Source of the DNA: Sphingopyxis sp. HIX
GTDB taxonomy: Bacteria; Pseudomonadota; Alphaproteobacteria; Sphingomonadales; Sphingomonadaceae
NCBI RefSeq assembly: GCF_001468285.1
Contig: NZ_LNSB01000017.1
Coordinates: forward strand, 25,742-89,741
Length of the DNA: 64,000 bases
Reading direction: 5' to 3'
Every line of letters begins with the position of its first letter. Within the stretch, counting starts at the first letter, position 1. Positions 18,081 through 26,041 of this stretch are shown one piece after another. The notes beneath the pieces were generated by a model that saw only the letters and a program-made list of their open reading frames with translations, had not been told where the DNA came from and ran no database searches. The position numbers and the translations under genes are program-made.

Positions 18081-18755
18081 ATGTCCGTCAATCCCAATGC
18101 CAATATCGAAGTCACCGCCTTCGACTGGGTCCCCGATTTCGCGCGCGGTTTCGTCCGCGACCTCCGCCCGCGCTGGGCGTGCGAGGAGATCGGGCTCGAC
18201 TATGCCGAGCATCTGATCAGCGCGATCAACCGCCCGGCCGACCATTTCCTGTTCCAGCCGTGGGGGCAGGTGCCGGTGCTCAACGACGGCGGCATCCGCC
18301 TGTTCGAAAGCGGCGCGATCCTGCTTCACCTCGCCGAAAAGGATGCGCGCCTGATGCCGCGCGACCCGCAGGCGCGCGCCAACACGCTCGCCTGGCTGTT
18401 CGCCGCCTATAACAGCGTCGAGCCGATGCTGTTCGAGCTCGGCAATGTCGACATCTTCGCCAAGGATGAAGAATGGGCGCAGCTGCGTCGGCCGAGCCTG
18501 ATCGAGTTCATCCAGGGCCGGCTCGGCCGTCTCAACGACGCGATGGGCGACAAGGAGTATCTCGCCGGCGAGTTCAGCGTCGCCGACATCGCGATGGCCA
18601 CCGTCCTGCGCGAGGCGGTCGAGGCCGGATTGATCGCCGAGCAGCCCAAGCTGCAGGCCTATTTGGGTCGCTGCCTCGCCCGCCCCGCCTTCCAGCGCGC
18701 GATGGACGCGCAGCTGGCCGCCTTCAGCGAAGAAGCGGGTCCACCCGCCGCCTGA
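18081..18755 (+). CDS. Glutathione S-transferase family protein (224 aa)
   Basis: Conjugates glutathione to electrophiles, or uses it as a cofactor, in the cytoplasm. Thioredoxin-like N-terminal domain with the cis-proline motif WGQVPVLNDGG and the glutathione-contact FESGAILLHLAEK, then an all-helical C-terminal domain with EFSVADIAMATVL near residue 165. The N-terminus is slightly longer than usual and lacks a plain catalytic Ser/Cys/Tyr in the expected place. GGAGAGG precedes ATG 18081. A second GST closes the cluster at 23847. Confidence 0.88.
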   Translation: MSVNPNANIEVTAFDWVPDFARGFVRDLRPRWACEEIGLDYAEHLISAINRPADHFLFQPWGQVPVLNDGGIRLFESGAILLHLAEKDARLMPRDPQARANTLAWLFAAYNSVEPMLFELGNVDIFAKDEEWAQLRRPSLIEFIQGRLGRLNDAMGDKEYLAGEFSVADIAMATVLREAVEAGLIAEQPKLQAYLGRCLARPAFQRAMDAQLAAFSEEAGPPAA

Positions 18756-18787
18756 TCCCCCCTCCCACACCCCCAAGGAGAGAAAAG

Positions 18788-19507
18788 ATGACCTATGTAG
18801 AAGGATTTGTCGTCGCGGTGCCCACCGCGAACAAGGAAGCCTATCGCAAGCACGCCGCCGACGCCGCGCCCCTGTTCAAGGAATTCGGGGTCGCCCGCAT
18901 GGTCGAATGCTGGGGCGACGACGTCCCCGACGGCAAGGTCAACGACTTCAAGGGCGCGGTCCAGGCCAGGGACGACGAGACCGTCGTGTTCAGCTGGTTC
19001 GAATATCCCGACAAGGCGACGCGCGACGCCGCGACCGAGAAGATGATGAACGATCCGCGCATGGCGGCGATGGGCGGCGAAATGCCCTTCGACGGCAAGC
19101 GCATGATCATCGGCGGCTTCGAATCGATCGTCGACGACCGCGCCGAGGGCAGCACCGGCTATGCCGACGGCTATGTCGTCCCCGTCCCCGACGCCAACAA
19201 GGAAGCCTATCGCGCGATGGCCGAAAAGGCCTCGCAGGTGTTCCGCGACTATGGCGCGACGCGCGTGGTCGAGGCGTGGGGCGACGACGTCCCCGACGGC
19301 ACGGTCACCGACTACAGTCGTGCCGCGCACAAGCAGGACGGCGAGACGGTCGTCTACAGCTGGGTCGAATGGCCCGACAAGGAAACGCGCACCGCGGGCT
19401 GGGAAAAGATGATGAAGGACGAGCGGATGCAGCACGATCCGAACGACCAGACCTTCGACGGCAAGCGCATGATCTACGGCGGCTTCGAGCCGATCGTGAT
19501 GGCGTGA
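18788..19507 (+). CDS. Tandem DUF1428 protein (239 aa)
   Basis: Two copies of the DUF1428 domain in one chain. The repeats align closely: YVEGFVVAVPTANKEAYRKH with YADGYVVPVPDANKEAYRAM, ECWGDDVPDGKVNDF with EAWGDDVPDGTVTDY, and DGKRMIIGGFESIV with DGKRMIYGGFEPIV. The usual family member is a single about 117-residue ferredoxin-like domain, so this gene arose by internal duplication and fusion. AAGGAGAG precedes ATG 18788. Function unknown. Confidence 0.85.
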   Translation: MTYVEGFVVAVPTANKEAYRKHAADAAPLFKEFGVARMVECWGDDVPDGKVNDFKGAVQARDDETVVFSWFEYPDKATRDAATEKMMNDPRMAAMGGEMPFDGKRMIIGGFESIVDDRAEGSTGYADGYVVPVPDANKEAYRAMAEKASQVFRDYGATRVVEAWGDDVPDGTVTDYSRAAHKQDGETVVYSWVEWPDKETRTAGWEKMMKDERMQHDPNDQTFDGKRMIYGGFEPIVMA

Positions 19508-19527
19508 CGGCGCGCCGCGGAGATCGG

Positions 19528-20082
19528 ATGATGACCGGCACGCAACAGCCCGAAAAGCGCATCGCGTCGTGCCGGTGCGGCGCGGTGACGCTGGAGCTGA
19601 CCGGTCCGCCGATCGTCGCGGCGACCTGCTATTGCGCGAGCTGCCAGGCGGCCGGGGCGGCGTTCGACGCGCTTCCCGGTGCGCCGGGCACGCTCGGCGG
19701 CGACGGCGGCACACCCTATGTGCTGATGCGCAAGGACCGCATGGTCTGGCTGTCGGGAACGGGCGAGCTCGACGAGCATCGGCTGAAGCCCGATTCGCCG
19801 ACGCGGCGCTTCGTCGCGCGCTGCTGCAACGCGCCGGTCGCGCTTGAATTCACCAAGGGGCATTGGCTGAGCGTCTATTCGGCGCACCTCGCCGAGGCCG
19901 AGCGCCCGGCGGCCGAGATGCGCACCATGGTCAAGGAACGGCCCGCGGGCGTCGAGCTCGCCGATGACGCGCTGAACTACGACGGCCATTCGGGCCGCTT
20001 CATGTGGCGGCTCCTGAAGGCCTGGGCGGCGATGGGCTTTCGCGCCCCGCCGGTCGAGGCGATGCAGGGATATGGCCGATGA
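19528..20082 (+). CDS. GFA/CENP-V-like zinc-binding protein (184 aa)
   Basis: Cysteine pattern of the glutathione-dependent formaldehyde-activating enzyme-like family: CRCGAVTLELTG, CYCASCQAAG and CCNAP, which would hold zinc. The C-terminal half is less typical (DUF6151-like). GCGGAGAT precedes the ATG pair at 19528/19531. Its stop overlaps the next start (ATGA). A formaldehyde or aldehyde detoxification role is suggested by the family and by the context but is not shown. Confidence 0.72.
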   Translation: MMTGTQQPEKRIASCRCGAVTLELTGPPIVAATCYCASCQAAGAAFDALPGAPGTLGGDGGTPYVLMRKDRMVWLSGTGELDEHRLKPDSPTRRFVARCCNAPVALEFTKGHWLSVYSAHLAEAERPAAEMRTMVKERPAGVELADDALNYDGHSGRFMWRLLKAWAAMGFRAPPVEAMQGYGR

Positions 20083-20378
20083 GCAGCCCCGCCGACCGCA
20101 TCGAGATCGAGAATATCACGAGCCCCGGGCATAAGATGCGCGTCGACCGCGCCAAATATGACGCGATGAAGGCGGCGTTGCTCGCGGTGGTGCCGCAGGA
20201 CGCACCCGGGATGACCGTCGCCGAGGTGAAGGCGGGCGTGCTCCCGCTGCTGCCGGACGATCTGTTCCCCGGCGGCGCCAAGGCCGGCTGGTGGCTGAAG
20301 GCCGCGCAGCTCGACCTCGAGGCGAAGCGCGTCATCGCGCGCGCGAATACCAAGCCGCTGCGACTGCACCGGATCTGA
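20079..20378 (+). CDS. Small conserved protein, DUF6958-like (99 aa)
   Basis: A short soluble protein with IEIENITSPGHKMRVDRAKY at the start, TVAEVKAGVLPLLPDDLFPG in the middle and GAKAGWWLKAAQLDLEAK near the end, resembling the DUF6958 family. No catalytic motif is visible. Translation is coupled to the preceding gene by a 4-base overlap. Function unknown. Confidence 0.65.
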   Translation: MSSPADRIEIENITSPGHKMRVDRAKYDAMKAALLAVVPQDAPGMTVAEVKAGVLPLLPDDLFPGGAKAGWWLKAAQLDLEAKRVIARANTKPLRLHRI

Positions 20379-20402
20379 CGAGCGGGGGAAAGGAGAAGGA
20401 CG

Positions 20403-21128
20403 ATGGATCATATCACCTACCCCAACGAGAGCGCCGAGTACCGCACTGCACGCAACGCTTTGCTCGATGCCGAGATCGCGCTGCGGCGCCAGATCGAGGC
20501 GGTCGCGGCGCAGCGCCGCGCGCTGCCCCCCGGCGGCGAAATCCCCGAGGACTATGTCTTCGAACGTATCGGCGCGTTCCAGCGCCCCGAGACCGTGCGG
20601 CTGTCCGAACTGTTCGGCGACAAGAAGAGCATCATCCTGCAAAGCTTCATGTTCGGGCCCGAGCGCGACGTGCCCTGTTCGGGCTGCACGCATATGCTCG
20701 ATTCGATCGACGGCGGCGCGCGCTATGTCGACGATCGCACCCCGCTCTATGTCGTCGCCAAGTCGCCGATCGCGCGGCTGGTCGAATGGGCGCGGCGGCG
20801 CGGCTGGAAGCACCTGACCTTCCTGTCCGACGTCACCACGCGCTATTCGGCCGATTATTTCGGCGACACCCGCAAATTCCCGCCGTCGATGCGCGCCGAC
20901 CGCAAGCTCGGCCCCGGCGAGGAATGGGACGAGACGATCTTCAACAGCTTCCGCAAGGACGGCGACACCATCCGGCATCATTGGGGCAGCGAAATGGCTT
21001 TCGCGCCCGAGGACCCCGGCCAGCACCACCGCGCGGGCGACCAGGTCGACGCGCTGTGGGGCCTGCTCGACATGACCCCCGAAGGTCGCGGGGATTATTT
21101 TCCGACCGTCGAAGGAGGAAAGACATGA
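20403..21128 (+). CDS. DUF899 family thioredoxin-like protein (241 aa)
   Basis: Matches DUF899: YRTARNALLDAEIALRRQIE at the N-terminus, a thioredoxin-like core with a CSGC motif near residues 91-94 (RDVPCSGCTHMLDSI), and the C-terminal DALWGLLDMTPEGRGDYFPT that marks the family. The CxxC suggests a redox role. GGAGAAGG precedes ATG 20403. The last four bases overlap the next gene. Confidence 0.85.
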   Translation: MDHITYPNESAEYRTARNALLDAEIALRRQIEAVAAQRRALPPGGEIPEDYVFERIGAFQRPETVRLSELFGDKKSIILQSFMFGPERDVPCSGCTHMLDSIDGGARYVDDRTPLYVVAKSPIARLVEWARRRGWKHLTFLSDVTTRYSADYFGDTRKFPPSMRADRKLGPGEEWDETIFNSFRKDGDTIRHHWGSEMAFAPEDPGQHHRAGDQVDALWGLLDMTPEGRGDYFPTVEGGKT

Positions 21129-21934
21129 GCCAGAACAAAGAAAATGGGGCATCGAACTTCATCTGGTACGAACTGATGACCAGCGATCCCAAGGGCGCCG
21201 CCGATTTCTACGGCGCCGTCGTCGGTTGGAGCATCCCCGACAGCGGCGAGGCGACCGCGGGCGGGGTCGATTATCGCATGATCGTCCGCGACGACGGCGG
21301 CAATGCCGGCGGCGTGCTGACGCTGACCGCCGATATGGAAGCCGGCGGCGCGCGGCCGATCTGGCTCGGCTATCTGCACGTCGACGACGTCGATACCGCG
21401 GTCGCGGCGATCACCGCCGATGGCGGCGCGGTCCAGATGGGTCCGATGGACATCCCGGTCGGGCGTATCGCGATGGTCACCGACCCGCAGGGCGCGCCCT
21501 TCTACATCATGGACCCTACCCCGCCGCCGGGATCGGAGGGCATGGAAAGCGACGTCTTTTCGATGGACCAGCCGCAGCGCGTCCGCTGGAACGAGCTCGC
21601 GACCAGCGACCCCGACGCCGCGATCGCCTTCTACACCAAGCATTTCGGCTGGGGGCAGGAGGGCGAGATGGATATGGGTCCCGCCGGCGCCTATCGCTTC
21701 ATCCAGCGCGGCGAAGTCGGCATCGGCGCGGTGATGCCACTGATGGAAGGTTATCCGGTGCCGGTGTGGAATTTCTACATCGGCGTCGACGACATCGACC
21801 GCGCGCGTGAAGCGGTCGCGGCGAACGGCGGCACGATCACCAACGAGCCGATGGAAATCCCCGGCGGCGAATATGCGATGAACGCGATCGACCCGCAGGG
21901 CGCGCCGATCGGCTTCGTCGGCCCGCGCAAATAA
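21125..21934 (+). CDS. Two-domain VOC family protein (269 aa)
   Basis: Two glyoxalase/VOC domains in tandem: FIWYELMTSDPKGAADFYGA begins the first and RVRWNELATSDPDAAIAFYT the second; each ends with an IDPQGAP- or TDPQGAP-type strand (residues about 130 and 260). This double form is common in actinobacteria and sphingomonads. GAAGGAGG precedes ATG 21125. Substrate unknown. Confidence 0.85.
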   Translation: MSQNKENGASNFIWYELMTSDPKGAADFYGAVVGWSIPDSGEATAGGVDYRMIVRDDGGNAGGVLTLTADMEAGGARPIWLGYLHVDDVDTAVAAITADGGAVQMGPMDIPVGRIAMVTDPQGAPFYIMDPTPPPGSEGMESDVFSMDQPQRVRWNELATSDPDAAIAFYTKHFGWGQEGEMDMGPAGAYRFIQRGEVGIGAVMPLMEGYPVPVWNFYIGVDDIDRAREAVAANGGTITNEPMEIPGGEYAMNAIDPQGAPIGFVGPRK

Positions 21935-21958
21935 TCCGAGCCCCCAAGGAGAGAGACG

Positions 21959-22453
21959 ATGAGCAAGACCCCGATGACCCTCTGCCTCTGGTACGAGGGC
22001 GACGCCGAGGAGGCCGCGGCCTTCTACGCCGCGACCTTCGCCGACAGCAAAGTCGGCGCGGTCACCCGCGCGCCCGCCGATTCGCCGGGCGGCAAGGAAG
22101 GCGATGTGATGACCGTCGACTTCACCCTGCTCGGAACGCCATGCATCGGCCTCAACGGCCCGCCGCTGTTCAAGCATAATGAATCCTTCTCGTTCCAGGT
22201 GCACACCGACACGCAGGCGGAGACCGACCAGCTGTGGGACGCGATCACTGGCAATGGCGGCGCCGAGAGCGTGTGCGGCTGGTGCAAGGACAAATGGGGC
22301 GTCAACTGGCAGATCACCCCGCGCGCGCTGACCGACGCGACCACCGGCAGCGACCGCGCCGCCGCGAAGCGCGCCTTCGAGGCGATGATGGGGATGAAGA
22401 AGATCGACATCGCCGCGATCGAGGCCGCGGTGCGCGGCGAAGCGGTTACCTAG
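21959..22453 (+). CDS. PhnB-like VOC protein, paralog 1 (164 aa)
   Basis: A PhnB-type (3-demethylubiquinone-9 methyltransferase-like) VOC protein: TLCLWYEGDAEEAAAFYAAT at the start and the diagnostic CGWCKDKWGVNWQITPR near residue 103. The C-terminal helix AAKRAFEAMMGMKKIDIAAI is nearly the same as in the gene at 22902, with which it forms a recent tandem pair split by another VOC gene. AAGGAGAG precedes ATG 21959. Confidence 0.85.
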   Translation: MSKTPMTLCLWYEGDAEEAAAFYAATFADSKVGAVTRAPADSPGGKEGDVMTVDFTLLGTPCIGLNGPPLFKHNESFSFQVHTDTQAETDQLWDAITGNGGAESVCGWCKDKWGVNWQITPRALTDATTGSDRAAAKRAFEAMMGMKKIDIAAIEAAVRGEAVT

Positions 22454-22479
22454 CCACCGGCCAAGGGAGGGAGAGGAAG

Positions 22480-22905
22480 ATGGAAGGCCAGAAAAACCAG
22501 GGGCCGACGAGCGGCCTGACCCCGCATATCGCGATCGGCGGCAAGCGCGGCGCCGAGGCGATCGATTTCTACGTCAAGGCGTTCGGCGCGACCGAGCAGA
22601 TGCGCATGCCCGCGCAGGACGGTGTGCGGCTGATGCACGCGCATCTGACGGTCAACGGCGCCTCGCTGATGATGCACGACGATTTCCCCGAATATACGGG
22701 GAGTGCGATGGGCGCGCCGACCGGGGTGACGCTGCACCTCCACGTCGACGACACCGATCGCTGGTACGAACGCGCGATCGCCGCGGGCGCGACGTCGACG
22801 CTCGAACCGCACGATGCTTTCTGGGGGGACCGTTACGCCCAGGTGAAAGATCCGTTCGGCCATCTCTGGTCGATCGGCGGGCCCATCAAAGGAGAGACGA
22901 AATGA
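22480..22905 (+). CDS. VOC/glyoxalase family protein (141 aa)
   Basis: Single VOC protein: LTPHIAIGGKRGAEAIDFYV, LMHAHLTVNGASLMMHDDFP and YAQVKDPFGHLWSIGGPI, i.e. the YdeM/PhnB-like class. GGAGAGGAAG precedes ATG 22480. The stop overlaps the next start by four bases. It lies between the two PhnB-like paralogs. Confidence 0.83.
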   Translation: MEGQKNQGPTSGLTPHIAIGGKRGAEAIDFYVKAFGATEQMRMPAQDGVRLMHAHLTVNGASLMMHDDFPEYTGSAMGAPTGVTLHLHVDDTDRWYERAIAAGATSTLEPHDAFWGDRYAQVKDPFGHLWSIGGPIKGETK

Positions 22906-23408
22906 GCAACGGAACCGAACCCGTGACCATGTGCCTGTGGTACGACAACGACGCCGAGGCCGCGGCGAAATTCTATGCCGCGACCTTCCCGAACAGCGAG
23001 TTCGTCGCCGCGACGCGCTCGCCGAGCGATTTCCCCGACGGCAAGGAAGGCGATGTACTGACGGTCGAGTTCACCGTCATGGGCATCCCCTTCATCGCGA
23101 TCAACGGCGGCCCCGCGTTCAAGCAGGATGAGGCGTTCTCGATCGTGATCAACACCGACACGCAGGAGGAGACCGACCGTTACTGGAACGCGATCGTCGA
23201 TAATGGCGGGGCGGAGAGCATGTGCGGCTGGTGCAAGGACAAATGGGGGGTCAACTGGCAGATCACCCCGCGCGTGCTGACGCAGTCGATGACCAACCCC
23301 GACCGCGCCGCCGCCAAGCGCGCGATGGACGCGATGATGGGGATGAAGAAGATCGACATCGCCGCGATCGAAGCCGCGCTGAAGGGCGAAGAAGTTGGCG
23401 CGGCGTAG
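22902..23408 (+). CDS. PhnB-like VOC protein, paralog 2 (168 aa)
   Basis: Close relative of the gene at 21959, sharing TMCLWYDNDAEAAAKFYAAT, CGWCKDKWGVNWQITPR and the C-terminal MMGMKKIDIAAIEAAL. The N-terminal halves differ more than the C-terminal halves. GGAGAGACGAA precedes ATG 22902 inside the end of the previous gene. Function unknown beyond the VOC fold. Confidence 0.85.
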   Translation: MSNGTEPVTMCLWYDNDAEAAAKFYAATFPNSEFVAATRSPSDFPDGKEGDVLTVEFTVMGIPFIAINGGPAFKQDEAFSIVINTDTQEETDRYWNAIVDNGGAESMCGWCKDKWGVNWQITPRVLTQSMTNPDRAAAKRAMDAMMGMKKIDIAAIEAALKGEEVGAA

Positions 23409-23847
23409 CCCGGCGCTCTTCGCGTGGCTGCTCTGCGGCACGCTCGACATCGTCTATGCGGCGGTGTCGAGCGTGGTGCAGGGCGGCACCGTCTCGTCGA
23501 TGCTCCATGCCGTCGCGAGCGGGCCCTTCGGCGACGGCGCGCGCCAATGGGGTGTGGCCGGCGACATCGCGGGGCTCGCGACGCATTTCGCGATCATGGG
23601 CGCGATGGTCGCGGCGTGGTTCTTCGTCGCGCGGCGCTGGCAGGCGCTCACCACCTGGCCGTGGTGGCTCACCGGCACGCTCTACGGGCTGCTGCTCTAT
23701 ATCATCATGAACGGCGTCGTGCTGCCGCTGCGCTTCGGCTCGCCCTTTCCGCCGACCGACCTCGTCAAGGGCGCGATCGCGCTCTTCCCGCATATCTTCT
23801 TCGTCGGCTGGCCGCTCGCCTGGCTGACGCGCAAGGACAATCGCTGA
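23395..23847 (+). CDS. Small four-helix membrane protein, unknown (150 aa)
   Basis: Starts at a TTG that overlaps the preceding gene by 14 bases (no in-frame ATG until much later). Four hydrophobic segments are visible (LFAWLLCGTLDIVYAAVSSV, HFAIMGAMVAAWFFVARRW, GTLYGLLLYIIMNGVVLPL, IALFPHIFFVGWPLAWLT). Its stop overlaps the next ATG (TGATG). Resembles uncharacterised sphingomonad membrane proteins found with VOC genes; I do not recognise a function. Confidence 0.7.
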   Translation: MARRSPALFAWLLCGTLDIVYAAVSSVVQGGTVSSMLHAVASGPFGDGARQWGVAGDIAGLATHFAIMGAMVAAWFFVARRWQALTTWPWWLTGTLYGLLLYIIMNGVVLPLRFGSPFPPTDLVKGAIALFPHIFFVGWPLAWLTRKDNR

Positions 23848-24500
23848 TGCTGATCTTCTATGGCCACCCCTTTTCGAGCTACACGTGGAAGGCGCTGATC
23901 GCGCTCTACGAGAAGGATATCGCCTTCGACTATCGCAACGTCGATCCGGCCTTTCCCGACCATATGCCCGAGCTCCGGGCGCATTGGCCGGTCGGACAGT
24001 TTCCGCTGATCGTCCATGACGGCGTTCCATATTTCGAGACCTCGATCATCATCGAATATCTCGACCGGCTGGTGCCCGAGCCGCGGATGATCCCCGCGGA
24101 TCCCGACGCGGCGCTCAGGGTGCGCTTCTTCGACCGTATCTTCGACCATCATGTGATGGCCCAGGGGCAGCATGTCGTGAACGACGCGATCCGCGGCCCC
24201 GACGGCCATGTCCCGTCGATCGTCGACGGCGCCAAGGCGAAGCTCGAAACGATCTACGCCTGGCTCGACAAGGAGCTGGCGGGCGGCGGCTGGGCGACGC
24301 CTTATGGCTTTACGCTGGCCGATTGCGCCGCGGCGCCGTCGCTCTTCTACGCCGACTGGGTGCACCGGATCGACGCGAAATACGAGAATTTGCGCGGATA
24401 CCGCGCGCGGCTGCTCGCGCACCCGTCCGTATCGCGCTGCGTCGAGGAAGCGCGCCCCTACCGCGCCTATTTCCCGCTGGGCGCGCCCGATCGGGATTGA
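23847..24500 (+). CDS. Glutathione S-transferase family protein (217 aa)
   Basis: Last gene of the tetR-led cluster. N-terminal thioredoxin-like domain with FYGHPFSSYTWKALIALYEK (the Ser pair near residues 10-11 is in the catalytic region), cis-proline VGQFPLIVHDG and ETSIIIEYLDRL; helical C-terminal domain with FTLADCAAAPSLFYADWV near residue 155. It begins in the stop of the membrane protein gene. Likely glutathione conjugation or reduction of an organic electrophile. Confidence 0.87.
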   Translation: MLIFYGHPFSSYTWKALIALYEKDIAFDYRNVDPAFPDHMPELRAHWPVGQFPLIVHDGVPYFETSIIIEYLDRLVPEPRMIPADPDAALRVRFFDRIFDHHVMAQGQHVVNDAIRGPDGHVPSIVDGAKAKLETIYAWLDKELAGGGWATPYGFTLADCAAAPSLFYADWVHRIDAKYENLRGYRARLLAHPSVSRCVEEARPYRAYFPLGAPDRD

Positions 24501-24516
24501 GGCCGGCCTATATTCT

Positions 24517-24600
24517 GATCGTCATCCCGGCGAAGGCCGGGATCTCGCCCGTGCAGCATGACGATAGGGTGAGATCCCGGCCTTCGCCGGGATGACGATC
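24517..24600. repeat. Perfect 30-bp inverted-repeat element C
   Basis: Arms 24517-24546 and 24571-24600 are exact inverted copies separated by 24 bases. Each arm contains a smaller hairpin (CCCGGCGAAGGCCGGG). It lies 16 bases after the stop of the GST gene at 24500, so it may act as the operon terminator or as an mRNA 3'-end stabiliser; there is no T-run. Confidence 0.85.
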
Positions 24601-24716
24601 CGGTTAAGGAACGCCATAACCCGCCGTCCCGAAATGGCACGGCGAGCCTCTGGTTAATGAAGCGCTGACCGTGCCGCTTTGCCAATTGGCAAGCGCGCCC
24701 GCGCGAGAGCGGAGGC

Positions 24717-25511
24717 ATGATTTCGGCCTCCGCCCTCGTCCGCACGCTCATCGTCGCGCTCTTCGCGTCGGTGCTGGCGTTCGCGCCCGCGAAGGCGCAG
24801 CAGGCCGGCTACACGACCGTCACGACCACGATCACTTGGAGCTATTCGGACGGCGGCGACGATGACGGCGACTTCATCGACGAGGATGCCGCGCTGCTGG
24901 GCGATGAAGCGCTCGCACTCGACAAGGATGCCGACGACACGGGCGTCGCGACGCGCCGCTACGCCCCCTCCGCGCATCTCGCGACGCTCGGCCGCGCGAA
25001 GGCGGTCTACGGCCCCTTTTCGGTGATCGATGCGACGACGGTGCGCATGGCGGGCGATGTCGACGGCGCGACGCCGCGCCAGTTCGCGGCGATGCTGGCG
25101 GCGCATCCGGGGCTGAAGCGGCTCGAGATGATCGACTGCCCAGGCAGCCTCGACGAAGATGCGAACCTGATCCTCGCCCGCGCGATCCGGCGCCAGGGCA
25201 TGGAGACGGTGGTGCCCGCGGGCGGTTCGGTGCGCTCGGGCGCGGTCGAGCTGTGGATGGCGGGCGTCAAGCGCAGCGCCGCCCCCGACGCCGAGTTCGG
25301 GGTGCACAGCTGGGCCGACGAATATGGCCGCGAGGCGCGCGACTATCCCACAAGCGACCCGGTGCACGCCGAATATCTGGGCTATTACCGCGAAATGGGG
25401 CTCGACGACGCCAAGGCGCGCGCCTTCTACGCGATGACCAACGCGACGCCCTTCGACGACGTCACCTACCTCACGCGCGACGACATGGCGCGCTATGTGG
25501 CGCTGAATTAA
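24717..25511 (+). CDS. Exported protein, COG3904-like (264 aa)
   Basis: Signal peptide LIVALFASVLAFAPAKAQ, then an Asp/Glu-rich stretch (residues about 40-80) and a domain with FAAMLAAHPGLKRLEMIDCP, LILARAIRRQGMETVVPAGG, GAVELWMAGVKR and FGVHSW. This order resembles the predicted periplasmic ClpP/crotonase-like proteins of COG3904, which place small residues before the helix and His in GVH. A catalytic serine is not obvious. GGAGGC precedes ATG 24717. Function unknown. Confidence 0.6.
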   Translation: MISASALVRTLIVALFASVLAFAPAKAQQAGYTTVTTTITWSYSDGGDDDGDFIDEDAALLGDEALALDKDADDTGVATRRYAPSAHLATLGRAKAVYGPFSVIDATTVRMAGDVDGATPRQFAAMLAAHPGLKRLEMIDCPGSLDEDANLILARAIRRQGMETVVPAGGSVRSGAVELWMAGVKRSAAPDAEFGVHSWADEYGREARDYPTSDPVHAEYLGYYREMGLDDAKARAFYAMTNATPFDDVTYLTRDDMARYVALN

Positions 25512-25512
25512 C

Positions 25513-25591
25513 CGTCGCCCCCGCGGAGGCGGGGGGTCGCTGTAGGCGTGGCGCAAGGCTACAAGCGGCCCCCGCCTGCGCGGGGGCGACG
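25513..25591. repeat. Short GC-rich inverted repeat D
   Basis: Arms CGTCGCCCCCGC...GGCGGGGG (25513-25540) and the inverse GCGGGGGCGACG (ending 25591) enclose a 23-base middle; each arm is itself a hairpin. It starts one base after the stop of the preceding gene and has no T-run. Confidence 0.65.
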
Positions 25592-25637
25592 TGCTTTATC
25601 CTTGTAACACGCCCCCTCTCTCCCCACATCGCCCCGC

Positions 25638-25976
25638 ATGGCAAAGCGCAGCCTTTACCAGCGATTGCGATCGACCGCACAAGTGCGGCTGACGCTCTTC
25701 TGCCTCGGCATCTTGCTGATGATCACCGGCGTGCTGATCGGCCCGCTGCCCGGCCCCGGCTTCCTGATCGTCTTTCCCGTCGGGCTGATGCTCTGCCTCC
25801 AGAACAGCGCCTGGGCGAAGCGCATCTATGTCCGCTTCAAGCGGCGGCACCCGCGCTACGCCGGCTGGACCGACCGCGTGATGCGGCGCGCGAGCGCGGC
25901 GCGGCGGCGCGAGCGCGACGCGCTCGATGGCGGGGTTAACGACACGGCATTGAAATCCCGCCCCAATGAAGATTGA
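25638..25976 (+). CDS. PGPGW-type small membrane protein (112 aa)
   Basis: Two close transmembrane helices joined by the motif GPLPGPGFLIVFPVGLMLCL (residues about 35-54), which marks the putative transmembrane PGPGW family, and a strongly basic cytoplasmic tail (RFKRRHPRYAG, RRRERD). Function unknown. It precedes the rpmH operon by 122 bp. Confidence 0.75.
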   Translation: MAKRSLYQRLRSTAQVRLTLFCLGILLMITGVLIGPLPGPGFLIVFPVGLMLCLQNSAWAKRIYVRFKRRHPRYAGWTDRVMRRASAARRRERDALDGGVNDTALKSRPNED

Positions 25977-25999
25977 TCGCCAAATGCGACCGGGGCCAA

Positions 26000-26028
26000 T
26001 TGACTTTGCCCCGAATCCTGCTTATTCG
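26000..26028 (+). promoter_or_regulatory. Probable rpmH promoter
   Basis: TTGACT (26000-26005) and TATTCG (26023-26028) are separated by 17 bases, about 70 bases before the rpmH start. Predicted transcription would start near 26036, just before the hairpin at 26042-26062. Confidence 0.5.
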
Positions 26029-26041
26029 CGCCCCCATCAGT

